Shown: piece by piece, positions 8,615-16,490 of the stretch | How positions within the stretch are numbered: position 1 is the first letter of the stretch | Layout: each line of letters begins with the position of its first letter | Source: Oceanospirillaceae bacterium | GTDB taxonomy: Bacteria; Pseudomonadota; Gammaproteobacteria; Pseudomonadales; Litoribrevibacteraceae | DNA: 64,000 bases | Assembly (NCBI GenBank): GCA_015665455.1 | Contig: JADFAD010000013.1 | Location: 1-64,000 of the forward strand | Reading direction: 5' to 3' | Made by a program: the position numbers and the translations under genes | The notes under the pieces: model-generated | What the model saw: the letters and a program-made list of their open reading frames with translations, nothing else | The model's database searches: none | What the model was told of the DNA's origin: nothing

Positions 8615-8637
8615 TCTTTTCACGATTAAAGATATGT

Positions 8638-8650
8638 GGGAAAATTTCCC
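8638..8650. promoter_or_regulatory. Candidate operator, GGGA-N5-TCCC site 2
   Basis: GGGAAAATTTCCC, a perfect palindrome (6+1+6). Its centre lies 36 bp from the centre of site 1. Confidence 0.65.
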
Positions 8651-8717
8651 TTGTCAAAGAATTTATTCTAAAATAGTGTTTATAACGTGTGCTCATTCAC
8701 AGAAAAGAGGTTCGTAT

Positions 8718-8730
8718 GGGAATAAATCCC
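8718..8730. promoter_or_regulatory. Candidate operator, GGGA-N5-TCCC site 3
   Basis: GGGAATAAATCCC. Its centre lies 80 bp from site 2 and it ends 10 bases before the DUF6502 start codon at 8741, where a bound protein could block transcription or translation of that gene. Confidence 0.6.
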
Positions 8731-8740
8731 TCTGTAGGAT

Positions 8741-9616
8741 ATGATTGGCATTATGTCTGCTAATACACCAACTCCGCCGAATGCCGCCCAACCACCAAAA
8801 GCGGTAATAAGAGCACTTAAAAAGTTGCTGCGTCCCTTGGTGCGCCTGCTTCTTTCGTTTCAAATCACTCTGCCTTATCTCATTGAATTACTAAAAAGTA
8901 CGTACGTAGAAATTGCAGATCGGGATTTCAAGTTAGAAAATAAAAAACAAACGGATGCTCGCATTAGTCTTTTGACGGGCGTCCATCGAAAAGACACCCG
9001 CCGTTTACGTAACCAAGAAACAGAAGACGAAGAAATCTCTGCGGCAGGTGTGGGTTCACAGCTCGTCGCAAATTGGATTTCTCAACCCGAATACCTAGAT
9101 AAAGACGGGGAACCTAGACGACTAGCACTAAAAGCAAAAACAGATGACCCTCTTCCAGACTTTGAACAATTGGTACAGTCCGTCTGTAAACAAGACATGC
9201 GGGCCAGAGTCGTCTTGGATGAATGGCAGCGATTGGGGATGGCCACCTTAGTCGATGGCCATTGGGTTGAACTGAATAAGAAGGCCTTCCTACCGGACAG
9301 CGGCATTGATGAAAAAGCATTCTTCTTAGGAATGAACGTTTCAGATCATTTAGAAGCCGCCAGCCAAAATTTATTAGCAAACCAACCCCCTTTCGTTGAA
9401 CGTTGTGTCTATTACGATGGGCTCAGTGAAGCATCCATCCAAGAGTTGAAAGCATTAGCTGAGCAACAAGGCATGGAAATGCTGCAAGCACTTAACAAGA
9501 AAGCGCTTGAGTTAAAAGAAAAGGACCAGCAAAAAAGCGCAACAGAAACTCAACGTATGAACGCGGGGATATATTTCTTCAACCAACCTCAAGAGTTGGA
9601 TGATGAACGCGCTTAG
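8741..9616 (+). CDS. DUF6502 family protein
   Basis: 291 residues (287 if the ATG at 8753 is used; GTAGGAT sits too close to 8741 for a clear choice). The sequence AVIRALKKLLRPLVRLLLSFQITLPYLIELLKSTYVEIA at 20-58, then ARISLLTGVHRKDTRRLR, is the conserved core I associate with DUF6502. The region after it resembles a winged-helix arrangement (VLDEWQRLGMATLVDGHWVELNKKAFLP). That suggests a DNA-binding or regulatory role, but no function is established. No signal peptide is seen. Its end overlaps the DUF5666 lipoprotein gene by 17 bases, so the two are surely co-translated. It is divergent from the protease gene across the three GGGA-N5-TCCC sites and is a candidate for the protein that binds them. 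Confidence 0.75.
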   Translation: MIGIMSANTPTPPNAAQPPKAVIRALKKLLRPLVRLLLSFQITLPYLIELLKSTYVEIADRDFKLENKKQTDARISLLTGVHRKDTRRLRNQETEDEEISAAGVGSQLVANWISQPEYLDKDGEPRRLALKAKTDDPLPDFEQLVQSVCKQDMRARVVLDEWQRLGMATLVDGHWVELNKKAFLPDSGIDEKAFFLGMNVSDHLEAASQNLLANQPPFVERCVYYDGLSEASIQELKALAEQQGMEMLQALNKKALELKEKDQQKSATETQRMNAGIYFFNQPQELDDERA

Positions 9617-11252
9617 ACGGTCTAAGTTGTTAACTCTGCTCCTAGCCCTATTGGTTGGGTGCAGTGCACCTCAGCACGCCTTAAATACAGCCAGCATAAA
9701 ACAACCCGGCTCATCATCTTCAGGCATAGGTGGCACAGGCATTCGAGACCACAACGGCATCGGAGGCACAGGCAAACAAGTTGAAGAAGGTATCGGCGGT
9801 ACAGGCCAAGTCGCGCAAAACACCGGCGGTATTGGTGGCACAGGCGTACCAGCGAAAGAAGGGCTTACTACAGAAGAGGTCACTGAAGAAGGTATCGGAG
9901 GTACAGGGCAAGTAGCATCGAACCAAAATAGCACGGGTTCTAACAATGGTTCTGGAGGCATCGGAGGCACGGGCATTGTAGGAACGATTACCGCCTTTGG
10001 CAGTATCTGGGTGAATGACGCTCATGTAACGTTTAACGAGCAAACCCCTATTACAATCAATCAACAGCCCGCGACTTCCGGCGAATTTCAGATTGGACAA
10101 GTCGTTGCTGTTATTGCGGATAAGAGCGTCAATGCAGCAAATCAAAGCTACGACTACCCTGCTAAATCCATCGACATCATTTATGAAGTTGCAGGCCCAG
10201 TAAGCCAAATTTTAGCCGGTGACCAATCGCTAGAAATTTTAAATCAATCCGTTTTGGTGAATGATCAGACCACCATATTCGAACAAAGCACAGGTAAAAC
10301 GATTACCCTAGCCCAACTTGATTTAGGTGATCATATTGAAGTCAGCGGTCTTCGCCAGACCGACGGCGATATTATTGCCAGCCGTTTGGATATTGTTGAT
10401 GAAATGTCTCAAATCCAATTAATTGGTGAACTCGAGCAAACCTCTGAAGGTCATTGGCAGATCAACAACCAAACGGTTGAAATCGACGAACTGTTAGCGG
10501 ATGAGCTACTCGATACCGAAAACGCAGATCACAGAGTACTCATCAGCGGTCAACTGGAAGATGAAGTGTTTCATGTTGAATCCATCAACACGGATTCAGT
10601 GGAATATGTTCTGGAACAGGTTAATGAACTCATCTACGAAGGCTATTTACTGGAAACACATGACGATGGAACCATCAGCATTGGAGGCTTCGAATTCGAC
10701 CTTCACGATGCTATTGAGTTTGAAGAAGTTCTGGAAGCATACGACCACGATGAGTCTGATGAAGAATACGATTACGATGAATCAGAAGAAGATGCTTACG
10801 ACGAAGAGTACTCCGAAGAAGACGAGGACATTTATGAAGACGACACCTATGAGGAAGAATCTTACGAAGAAGATGAAATAGAACAAGACTTCTATGAAGG
10901 CTGGGAATCAGACGATTTTGACCCAGAAGAAGCCCATGATGAAGACATTGAAGTTGAGTTCGACCCTGAACTTGAAGAAGAAGGCGTTGACGATGAATTT
11001 CTCGAGGAAGAGTTCGAAGAAGAATTCGATCATGAATTAGAACAACACTTCGAAGAAGACATGGAACCGGAATTTGACGATGCGTTTTTTGAAGAAGAAT
11101 TCGAGGAACACTTCGAAGAAGAATTCGAGGAACACTTCGAAGAAGAATTCGAGCATGAATTTGAAGAACACTTCGAAGAAGACATGGAACCGGAATTTGA
11201 CGATGCCTTTTTTGAAGAAGAGTTTGAAGAAGATTTCATTCCAGAAGATTAA
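9600..11252 (+). CDS. DUF5666 lipoprotein with GIGGTG repeats and Glu-rich tail
   Basis: 550 residues in three parts. A lipoprotein signal ends in LLVGC (Cys21). Residues about 38-126 hold six copies of GIGGTG (at 42, 53, 64, 77, 98 and 120) spaced by short polar linkers. Residues about 128-375 hold beta-rich DUF5666-type repeats (GTITAFGSIWVND, LGDHIEVSGLRQTDGDIIASRLD). Residues about 376-550 are an extreme Glu/Asp/Phe tail (EEEFEEHFEEEFEEHF) with an internal duplication. It should be anchored to the outer membrane or held at the cell surface. The start overlaps the DUF6502 gene by 17 bases. The acidic tail parallels the Asp-rich region of the neighbouring protease, so both may bind divalent cations such as calcium; that is inference. 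Confidence 0.85.
   Translation: MMNALRRSKLLTLLLALLVGCSAPQHALNTASIKQPGSSSSGIGGTGIRDHNGIGGTGKQVEEGIGGTGQVAQNTGGIGGTGVPAKEGLTTEEVTEEGIGGTGQVASNQNSTGSNNGSGGIGGTGIVGTITAFGSIWVNDAHVTFNEQTPITINQQPATSGEFQIGQVVAVIADKSVNAANQSYDYPAKSIDIIYEVAGPVSQILAGDQSLEILNQSVLVNDQTTIFEQSTGKTITLAQLDLGDHIEVSGLRQTDGDIIASRLDIVDEMSQIQLIGELEQTSEGHWQINNQTVEIDELLADELLDTENADHRVLISGQLEDEVFHVESINTDSVEYVLEQVNELIYEGYLLETHDDGTISIGGFEFDLHDAIEFEEVLEAYDHDESDEEYDYDESEEDAYDEEYSEEDEDIYEDDTYEEESYEEDEIEQDFYEGWESDDFDPEEAHDEDIEVEFDPELEEEGVDDEFLEEEFEEEFDHELEQHFEEDMEPEFDDAFFEEEFEEHFEEEFEEHFEEEFEHEFEEHFEEDMEPEFDDAFFEEEFEEDFIPED
11046..11206. repeat. Internal duplication in the acidic tail of the DUF5666 gene
   Basis: A 38-bp stretch beginning CACTTCGAAGAAGACATGG at 11046 recurs identically at 11169, 123 bp (41 codons) later. 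It encodes the repeated HFEEDMEPEFDDA motif. Shorter GAAGAATTCGAGGAACAC units fill the space between. Confidence 0.88.
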
Positions 11253-11418
11253 CGTGGCAAACAGACAATCAGCTCACAAAACAAACAAAAATTTAAGAAA
11301 TATCTCTCATTGTTTTAAGAGAAATCGTAATTGCGAAACATTCCTATTTATACGATTCTAGAAAGCTTCTACCGAGAACCTGTTATAATTTATCCTGTCT
11401 TGTTTGGTTTAAATTTTC

Positions 11419-11430
11419 CATCCTAGGATG
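11419..11430. promoter_or_regulatory. 12-bp perfect palindrome upstream of the 87-aa gene
   Basis: CATCCTAGGATG, 25 bases before the ATG at 11456. It could be an operator or chance. The rest of the 203-bp gap after the DUF5666 gene shows only AT-rich DNA. Confidence 0.3.
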
Positions 11431-11455
11431 TATTTGTACCGAGAGGGAACAAACT

Positions 11456-11719
11456 ATGTCTATATCATTGCTCGATCAAGCCGACTATTCAGATCTAAAG
11501 AACAGCGACACCAGCCAGCGATCAAGGGTCATCCACGCCCTCGAGTCAGAAATAAAGCATTACACGTTGGCGATGAAAGCCATTCAAACCCTTCCAAGCA
11601 GCAACGACAAAGAGATGCCTGCCGCCTACGATGCGTATTCAAATCTCGTTCAGTCCTATCAAAAAATGATCGACGTTCGATTTGAAATAATAGAGAAGCT
11701 CAAACAACCTAAAATCTAA
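11456..11719 (+). CDS. Hypothetical 87-residue helical protein
   Basis: 87 residues, predicted almost wholly helical and soluble (HALESEIKHYTLAMKAIQTL, then NLVQSYQKMIDVRFEIIEKLKQ). GAGAGGGA about 8 bases before the ATG at 11456 is a good ribosome binding site. I do not recognise the family. Its stop overlaps the tail of the convergent TetR gene by 4 bases. Confidence 0.65.
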   Translation: MSISLLDQADYSDLKNSDTSQRSRVIHALESEIKHYTLAMKAIQTLPSSNDKEMPAAYDAYSNLVQSYQKMIDVRFEIIEKLKQPKI

Positions 11720-12300
11720 GACATATTGCATTGATTATCTAACAACACTTTTAACATTTTTTGGCCCACTTTCGCCGCTTGTTTTTGACAGGTTGTGTGA
11801 GCACAAACGATTGCGCCATCAATAACAATGCAAATTTGTAACGCTAAATTGCCCTCTAAAGGAATACTCGATTCTTCCAATACCTCTTTGATAAATCCGG
11901 CAAAATTCAACTTATGTTCCGTTGAAAGCTTATGTACGGGGTGGTCATCGTCGGTAAATTCGGCACACGCATTGATAAAATTACAGCCACAAAACGTTTC
12001 GCAATTAAACCACTCATGCAACGCTTCAAACAAAGCAAATAATTTACCCGCTGGTACAGTCGAAAAGCTCTCTGCATAGTGAAAATCAATACGTTCGCTC
12101 ATCCAACCATCAAATTGCTCATGACGCATTTTTAAGACTTCAAGAATAAGGTCATCCTTAGACTTAAAGTACTTATACATTGTAGTCTTTGAGACCTTCG
12201 ATTCAGACTGAACCTTATCAATTCCGGTTGCATGAAACCCGTTTTCACTGAATAACTTAAGTGCGGTTTCTAATACAAGTTGTCGCTTATCAACTGCCAT
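11716..12300 (-). CDS. TetR family transcriptional regulator
   Basis: 194 residues. The N-terminal HTH reads ETALKLFSENGFHATGIDKVQSESKVSKTTMYKYFKSKDDLI (9-50), typical of TetR. The C-terminal ligand domain has several cysteines (CETFCGCNFINAC near residues 98-110), a pattern seen in a subgroup of TetR proteins that sense electrophiles or thiol-reactive compounds. It is divergent from the sigma factor gene at 12539. Two copies of a palindrome, ACAGATCTGT, sit on the promoter of that gene (12424-12440 and 12458-12474) and are its probable operators. Confidence 0.92.
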   Translation of the reverse strand: MAVDKRQLVLETALKLFSENGFHATGIDKVQSESKVSKTTMYKYFKSKDDLILEVLKMRHEQFDGWMSERIDFHYAESFSTVPAGKLFALFEALHEWFNCETFCGCNFINACAEFTDDDHPVHKLSTEHKLNFAGFIKEVLEESSIPLEGNLALQICIVIDGAIVCAHTTCQKQAAKVGQKMLKVLLDNQCNMS

Positions 12301-12418
12301 CTTATGCCTTTTTTAATCAGAGCCTACTGCTCAAACTTATGACCTGTCTTAAAGCCGTAGGTTAACACAATCTCAAAAAAGTTCCGTTTAAACGTCAAAT
12401 TAATTTCAAAAATAAAAC

Positions 12419-12474
12419 TTGACTGAACAGATCTGTACACTTAATCTATTTAGCAAATGAACAGATCTGTACAC
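12419..12474 (+). promoter_or_regulatory. Sigma-70 promoter overlapped by two identical TetR-type operators
   Basis: -35 TTGACT (12419-12424), 17-bp spacer, -10 TAATCT (12442-12447). The 17-bp sequence TGAACAGATCTGTACAC occurs at 12424-12440, filling the spacer, and again at 12458-12474, just past the expected start site. The copies are 34 bp apart. The palindromic core is ACAGATCTGT. A bound dimer at either site would block RNA polymerase. Confidence 0.8.
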
Positions 12475-12538
12475 CAATATTTATTGCTAACGATTAACTA
12501 CAAATTACAGACGATTAACTGATAGGCGAGGAAATACA

Positions 12539-13282
12539 ATGAACAACTTAGCGACCCAAACAACGACCTCGAACGATGCAAACCACATTGCTCATTTCCT
12601 ACAGCCGATGGTTCTTGATGCAAAGGTTAATACCGAGCACTTAACGGAATTTAAAACTAAACCTGCTGATCAAGCCGCTAATCAGAATGCCCACAATGTC
12701 ATTGAATTAAAGAAGCCTCTTTCTGAAGACGAGAAGTGGGTAGCCGCAAGTTTGAAAGGCAACACCCAAGCCTTTGACCTTTTGATTAATAAGTATCAAA
12801 AGAAAGTTCGTAATATTGTGGCTCGTTACATTCCAAACAAATACGACATAGATGACATCACCCAAGATGTTTTTATCAGCGCTTTCACGTCTCTCTCCAA
12901 CTATCGAGGTGAAGCTAAGTTTTATACGTGGCTATATCGCATTGCGACCAACACCACGTTGAACTCAATTAAGAAACAAATACGCAATAGAAAGTACTTT
13001 GAAACACCTACTCAGGAAGAAGACAACAGCGGCGATGTATTTGATCAGTTCACAGGAAATGAAATATCGCCTGAACAACAAATGATAGAAAACGAACTGA
13101 ATTTGAAATACGAAGACCAACTGGCACAACTGCCTAATGAAGTTCGTCAGACATTTATCTATCGTGAGCAATTTGGACTTTCATACCAAGAGATTGCAGA
13201 AACGTTAAATGTACCAATAGGAACGGTTCGTTCACGTATTTCAAGAGCACGTGAATTGCTCGTTAGCGTAGTTACTCCATAG
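12539..13282 (+). CDS. RpoE-like (ECF) RNA polymerase sigma factor with N-terminal extension
   Basis: 247 residues. Residues about 63-247 closely follow RpoE: region 2 has [21 protein letters not shown] and [20 protein letters not shown], then [12 protein letters not shown]; region 4 has [42 protein letters not shown]. The first ~60 residues are a polar extension absent from standard RpoE (about 190 aa). GAGGAAA lies just before the ATG. No anti-sigma gene (RseA-like) is adjacent; the next gene is an NTF2-like protein. Control appears to be transcriptional through the divergent TetR protein instead. The extension might replace an anti-sigma in restraining activity; that is inference. Confidence 0.93.
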   Translation: MNNLATQTTTSNDANHIAHFLQPMVLDAKVNTEHLTEFKTKPADQAANQNAHNVIELKKPLSEDEKWVAASLKGNTQAFDLLINKYQKKVRNIVARYIPNKYDIDDITQDVFISAFTSLSNYRGEAKFYTWLYRIATNTTLNSIKKQIRNRKYFETPTQEEDNSGDVFDQFTGNEISPEQQMIENELNLKYEDQLAQLPNEVRQTFIYREQFGLSYQEIAETLNVPIGTVRSRISRARELLVSVVTP

Positions 13283-13323
13283 AACATAAACAATTTTGTT
13301 TATCACTGAGTAAGGACTTAATT

Positions 13324-13740
13324 ATGACAACCCGACCTCCATTGCCACCCTTTAATGCAGAAACTGCGGCGGCTAAAGTTCAAGCGGCTGAAGATGGCTG
13401 GAATACACGCAACCCTCAGAAAGTTGCACAGGCCTACACCCTCGATTCCAAATGGCGTAATCGAGCAGAGTTTGTTGAAGGTCGGGAGAACATTGAAAAG
13501 TTTCTTGAGAGAAAATGGAACCGTGAGCTCGATTACAAGCTGAAAAAGACCTTGTGGTCTTACACAGATAATCGAATAGCAGTGACATTCTTCTACGAAT
13601 GGCGAGATGACTCCGGTCAATGGTACCGCTCATACGGTAATGAACTCTGGGAGTTTAATGAAGCAGGTCTAATGCAAGAACGAATAGCCAGCATTAACGA
13701 CCAGCCGATTAAAGAAGCTGATCGCAAGCTTAAAGATTAG
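13324..13740 (+). CDS. DUF1348 / NTF2-like (SnoaL-fold) protein
   Basis: 138 residues, matching the DUF1348 family: [40 protein letters not shown], then [42 protein letters not shown] and a final [14 protein letters not shown]. These are small cytoplasmic NTF2-fold proteins with no settled function, often induced with oxidative or electrophile stress genes. It lies 41 bases after the sigma factor gene on the same strand and is probably in the same TetR-controlled transcript. Confidence 0.9.
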   Translation: MTTRPPLPPFNAETAAAKVQAAEDGWNTRNPQKVAQAYTLDSKWRNRAEFVEGRENIEKFLERKWNRELDYKLKKTLWSYTDNRIAVTFFYEWRDDSGQWYRSYGNELWEFNEAGLMQERIASINDQPIKEADRKLKD

Positions 13741-13830
13741 GAAGTTTTATTTCGAGGCACTTATTCCTTATTGGACAAATCCACTGCTGGATGAACCCGC
13801 TGTCGAATAAGCCACCTAAAGAAGATTTCC

Positions 13831-13922
13831 CTTCAGAGTAATTAGGCGAAAGAGAGTTTCTCCAATTCTCATAGCCCCTACCCCACACTACGGGGCTTAG
13901 CATTAGTAAAATTACTCTGAAG
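13831..13922. repeat. Perfect 13-bp inverted repeat bounding a 92-bp segment
   Basis: CTTCAGAGTAATT (13831-13843) and its exact complement AATTACTCTGAAG (13910-13922) flank 66 bases that contain two smaller hairpins: GAGA/TCTC, and AGCCCC/GGGGCT at 13873-13897. It fills most of the 245-bp gap between the DUF1348 and DUF1330 genes. It could be a small non-autonomous element, a structured RNA or a terminator variant; no T run follows. Confidence 0.55.
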
Positions 13923-13985
13923 TGGAGATATACCCGCTTAGGCACTCTGATACATATATATTTATTAAAGCAAGGGATGAATAAA

Positions 13986-14285
13986 ATGGCTTTTGAAATG
14001 CTCGTCGGTCTCCATGTCATCAACGACTCCGAATACCACACGTACAGAGAAAAGATGACGCCTATTTTAGAACAGCACGGCGGTGGTTTCGGCTACGATT
14101 TCACATCATTGGAGGTTCTCAAAGCAAAAACAGATGCCCCTATTAATCGGCTATTCACTGTATATTTTCGTGATGAAGACGCTAAAACGTCCTTTTTTCA
14201 AAATAAAGAGTACATAAAAGTAAAGCAGAAACACTACGACGCCTCGGTATCTCATACTACGGTGATTGCAGCGTATTCAACTTAG
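13986..14285 (+). CDS. DUF1330 family protein
   Basis: About 99 residues from the ATG at 13986, chosen because AAGGG lies 9 bases upstream; the earlier in-frame ATG at 13977 is too close to it. MAFEMLVGLHVINDSEYHTYREKMTPILEQHGGGFGYDF resembles the dimeric alpha-beta barrel fold of DUF1330. This family is cytoplasmic, with no settled function. It follows the sigma/DUF1348 pair but after a 245-bp gap that holds an inverted repeat, so it probably has its own promoter. Confidence 0.8.
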   Translation: MAFEMLVGLHVINDSEYHTYREKMTPILEQHGGGFGYDFTSLEVLKAKTDAPINRLFTVYFRDEDAKTSFFQNKEYIKVKQKHYDASVSHTTVIAAYST

Positions 14286-14428
14286 CGGACGATTGATCCG
14301 TTTTTAAATACGAACAAGCATAGTTTCGAAAGCACATAGATTTCATAATTCACTCATCAAAACACCAATGCAGAAAGTAATCTAACCCAGCGTTACATTA
14401 CAAAAGAATACAGCAGTAGGAGCGTCCC

Positions 14429-14863
14429 ATGCAGCAGGCATACTATTATTTACTTTTAAGTGGCGTAGCAACGACCCTACTATGGCTTCCGTATGCCATT
14501 GCCAAGCTGTTTTCATTAGCGTTTCCTTCGACAATCAATAATCAGCAGGGTGATTGCGCAACCGGTTGTCCTGATGACTTTGAACCAAGCCTTCCAAATT
14601 GGGCTTGCCGTTTTCAATCTGCCTATATTAGTGCCATAAAAACCATACCTGCTTTTGCAGCGGTATTAATTGGTACCGAGTTCTTAAATTCCAACAATGT
14701 CATTAACGCAGGGGATGAAATTACCTATTGGGCGGGCATCTTCTTTTGGACAAACACAACACATGCCGTTTTGCATATAATGGGAAGTGAATACATTAAG
14801 ATTCCGTTAAAGTTCGTTGCGTGGTTTTCTATATTTGCAATCGCAGCACAAGCGTTCGTTTAA
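14429..14863 (+). CDS. MAPEG family membrane protein
   Basis: 144 residues with four predicted transmembrane segments (about 5-30, 64-85, 95-115, 122-143). The NWACRFQSAYISAIKTIPAFAAVLIGTEF stretch corresponds to the conserved MAPEG signature (R-x-x-x-A-x-x-N-x-x-E), although the Asn is replaced. MAPEG proteins include glutathione transferases and peroxidases of the inner membrane; the bacterial members are mostly uncharacterised. An odd feature is the short cysteine pair CATGC in the first loop. Confidence 0.78.
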   Translation: MQQAYYYLLLSGVATTLLWLPYAIAKLFSLAFPSTINNQQGDCATGCPDDFEPSLPNWACRFQSAYISAIKTIPAFAAVLIGTEFLNSNNVINAGDEITYWAGIFFWTNTTHAVLHIMGSEYIKIPLKFVAWFSIFAIAAQAFV

Positions 14864-14894
14864 CTAAAAGATTAACTCAGGAGAGACTCATAAC

Positions 14895-15482
14895 ATGAGT
14901 AATAAAGACCTCATCGCTCGCATTAAAGTCTGTGAGATCTGCGCTCATGACTTGCCTTTACCGCCCAAACCTATCGTTCAATTTCACCCTAACGCTAAGA
15001 TTCTAATTGCTGGTCAAGCCCCAGGTATTATAACTCATGAAAAAGGCATTCCTTTTGATGATGCAAGTGGTGATAGATTAAGACACTGGATGGGAATTGA
15101 CCGAACTACCTTTTATGACGCAAATAAGATAGCCATCGTCCCCATGGGATTTTGCTACCCCGGTAAAGGTAAAAGCGGCGACCTGCCACCCAGAAAAGAA
15201 TGTGCTGAGCATTGGCAAGCTCAAATACATAAAGAGTTGAAGAACATTGAGTTCAAGCTTGTTATTGGTCAGTACGCACAAGCTTGGCACTTAGAAATGA
15301 AGAAAAAACACACAGTGACGGAAATCGTAAAACAATGGCAACGGTTTTTACCCGGAACGATCCCGCTTCCTCACCCTAGCCCACGTAATAATATCTGGTT
15401 AAAACGGAATCCTTGGTTTGAAGAAGAATTGATTCCCGTGCTGCAGCAACGAATAAAGGCACTGCTCAACGACGCCCCCTAA
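14895..15482 (+). CDS. Uracil-DNA glycosylase family protein with probable [4Fe-4S] cluster
   Basis: 195 residues. Motif 1 is GQAPG (40-44) and motif 2 is HPSPRN (160-165), the pair that defines the UDG superfamily; an uracil-excising or related base-excision role is expected. C13-x2-C16 and C87-x15-C103 fit the four-cysteine pattern of iron-sulfur UDGs (families 4/5, COG1573). The polar residue after the first motif is Ile-Ile rather than the Asp of family 1, consistent with families 4/5. It follows the MAPEG gene by 31 bases and has GGAGAG before its start, so co-transcription is likely. Confidence 0.85.
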   Translation: MSNKDLIARIKVCEICAHDLPLPPKPIVQFHPNAKILIAGQAPGIITHEKGIPFDDASGDRLRHWMGIDRTTFYDANKIAIVPMGFCYPGKGKSGDLPPRKECAEHWQAQIHKELKNIEFKLVIGQYAQAWHLEMKKKHTVTEIVKQWQRFLPGTIPLPHPSPRNNIWLKRNPWFEEELIPVLQQRIKALLNDAP

Positions 15483-15542
15483 GTGCACCTTTATTAAAGC
15501 AGTGATTCATGGTTGTCGCCTGTCCTTTGTACCTACTCCTCC

Positions 15543-16310
15543 TTAGTTTAAATACCGTTGAAGAATCTTATCTAGTTCACCGTTCTTCTTTAAACGAGTA
15601 ATCCCCTCATCCAATATCGCTTTTAATTCTTTACTTTGCAGATACTCACGAGAGATTAACATGTAAAAATTCTCGCCTTCTATCTTGGGAACAGCCTTAT
15701 AGCCAATCGTGCCATCCAAATAGGGTTGTCCTATTAATGAGAAGCCATAAAGTATTTCGTAGCGAGCTAAGAATACATCGCAATGACCAAACTTCGTTTT
15801 TTGTATGAGGGCTTTTAAATCCCCTGCGCCACGATCAACCACAGTCGCATCAAGACCAAACCGTTCATAGTTATAGCCTCGTATTCCACACACAGTAAAC
15901 GTTTCAAGATCCCTTGAAAGTTTAATGTCTAGACCATTAGGATGGTTGGTATACGAATAAAAATAACAGCCATGCAGTGCATAATAATCCCGTGTCATCA
16001 TATATCTACGGTTTCTTTCTCCACTGTAAGACGCACTCAACGCTACGTGATAACTGTTTCCTGTCTCAGTCTCCCTCAAACAACGCTTCCAAGGTGGCAT
16101 AGTCACTTCAAATTTAACCCCCAAAGGAGTAAGAATGGCGTCTAAAACATCAACATCATAGCCTCTCACACCACCATTCACCTCAAAGGTGTAAGGAGGC
16201 CTCCCCGCCCCATCTCCACAAAACTGCAAGACCTGATCATCAAACGGATTAGCTACCAAATTGGAAGTTTCTAAAGCCAGTAGAATCAAACAAAGCGATC
16301 GAATAGCCAT
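15543..16310 (-). CDS. Periplasmic solute-binding protein (family 3-like)
   Basis: About 255 residues from the ATG at 16310; an in-frame GTG at 16325 is less likely. A signal peptide (MAIRSLCLILLALETSNLVA) is followed by a type-2 periplasmic-binding fold: LQFCGDGAGRPPYTFEVNGGVRGYDVDVLDAILTPLGVKFEVTMPPWKRC, and near the end LDEGITRLKKNGELDKILQRYL. No permease or ATPase gene is adjacent, so it is an orphan binding protein. Such orphans in marine gammaproteobacteria are often of the kind found near signalling proteins. Ligand unknown. Confidence 0.85.
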   Translation of the reverse strand: MAIRSLCLILLALETSNLVANPFDDQVLQFCGDGAGRPPYTFEVNGGVRGYDVDVLDAILTPLGVKFEVTMPPWKRCLRETETGNSYHVALSASYSGERNRRYMMTRDYYALHGCYFYSYTNHPNGLDIKLSRDLETFTVCGIRGYNYERFGLDATVVDRGAGDLKALIQKTKFGHCDVFLARYEILYGFSLIGQPYLDGTIGYKAVPKIEGENFYMLISREYLQSKELKAILDEGITRLKKNGELDKILQRYLN

Positions 16311-16490
16311 AAGAATCTCACACAAATAGGAGAACCTGTTTTAAAGCTAGATCATAGAAAAGAAACCGTCGAGAGCCTAAATAACTTCTGCATATAACTT
16401 TTTATGGTTCTCATTACTTAAACGCCCTCCCCTTGAATACTGGACTTAGAGCACCATATACAAATCAAAGAAAACACAACGGAATGTACA

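Noticed and set aside
9671-9976. Pro-rich (PVPPMP) minus-strand frame opposite the GIGGTG repeats
   Set aside because: It is the antisense of the repeat in the lipoprotein; no ribosome binding site and no family match.
11030-11239. Ser/Asn/Lys frame opposite the acidic tail of the DUF5666 gene
   Set aside because: Antisense shadow of the Glu-rich repeat.
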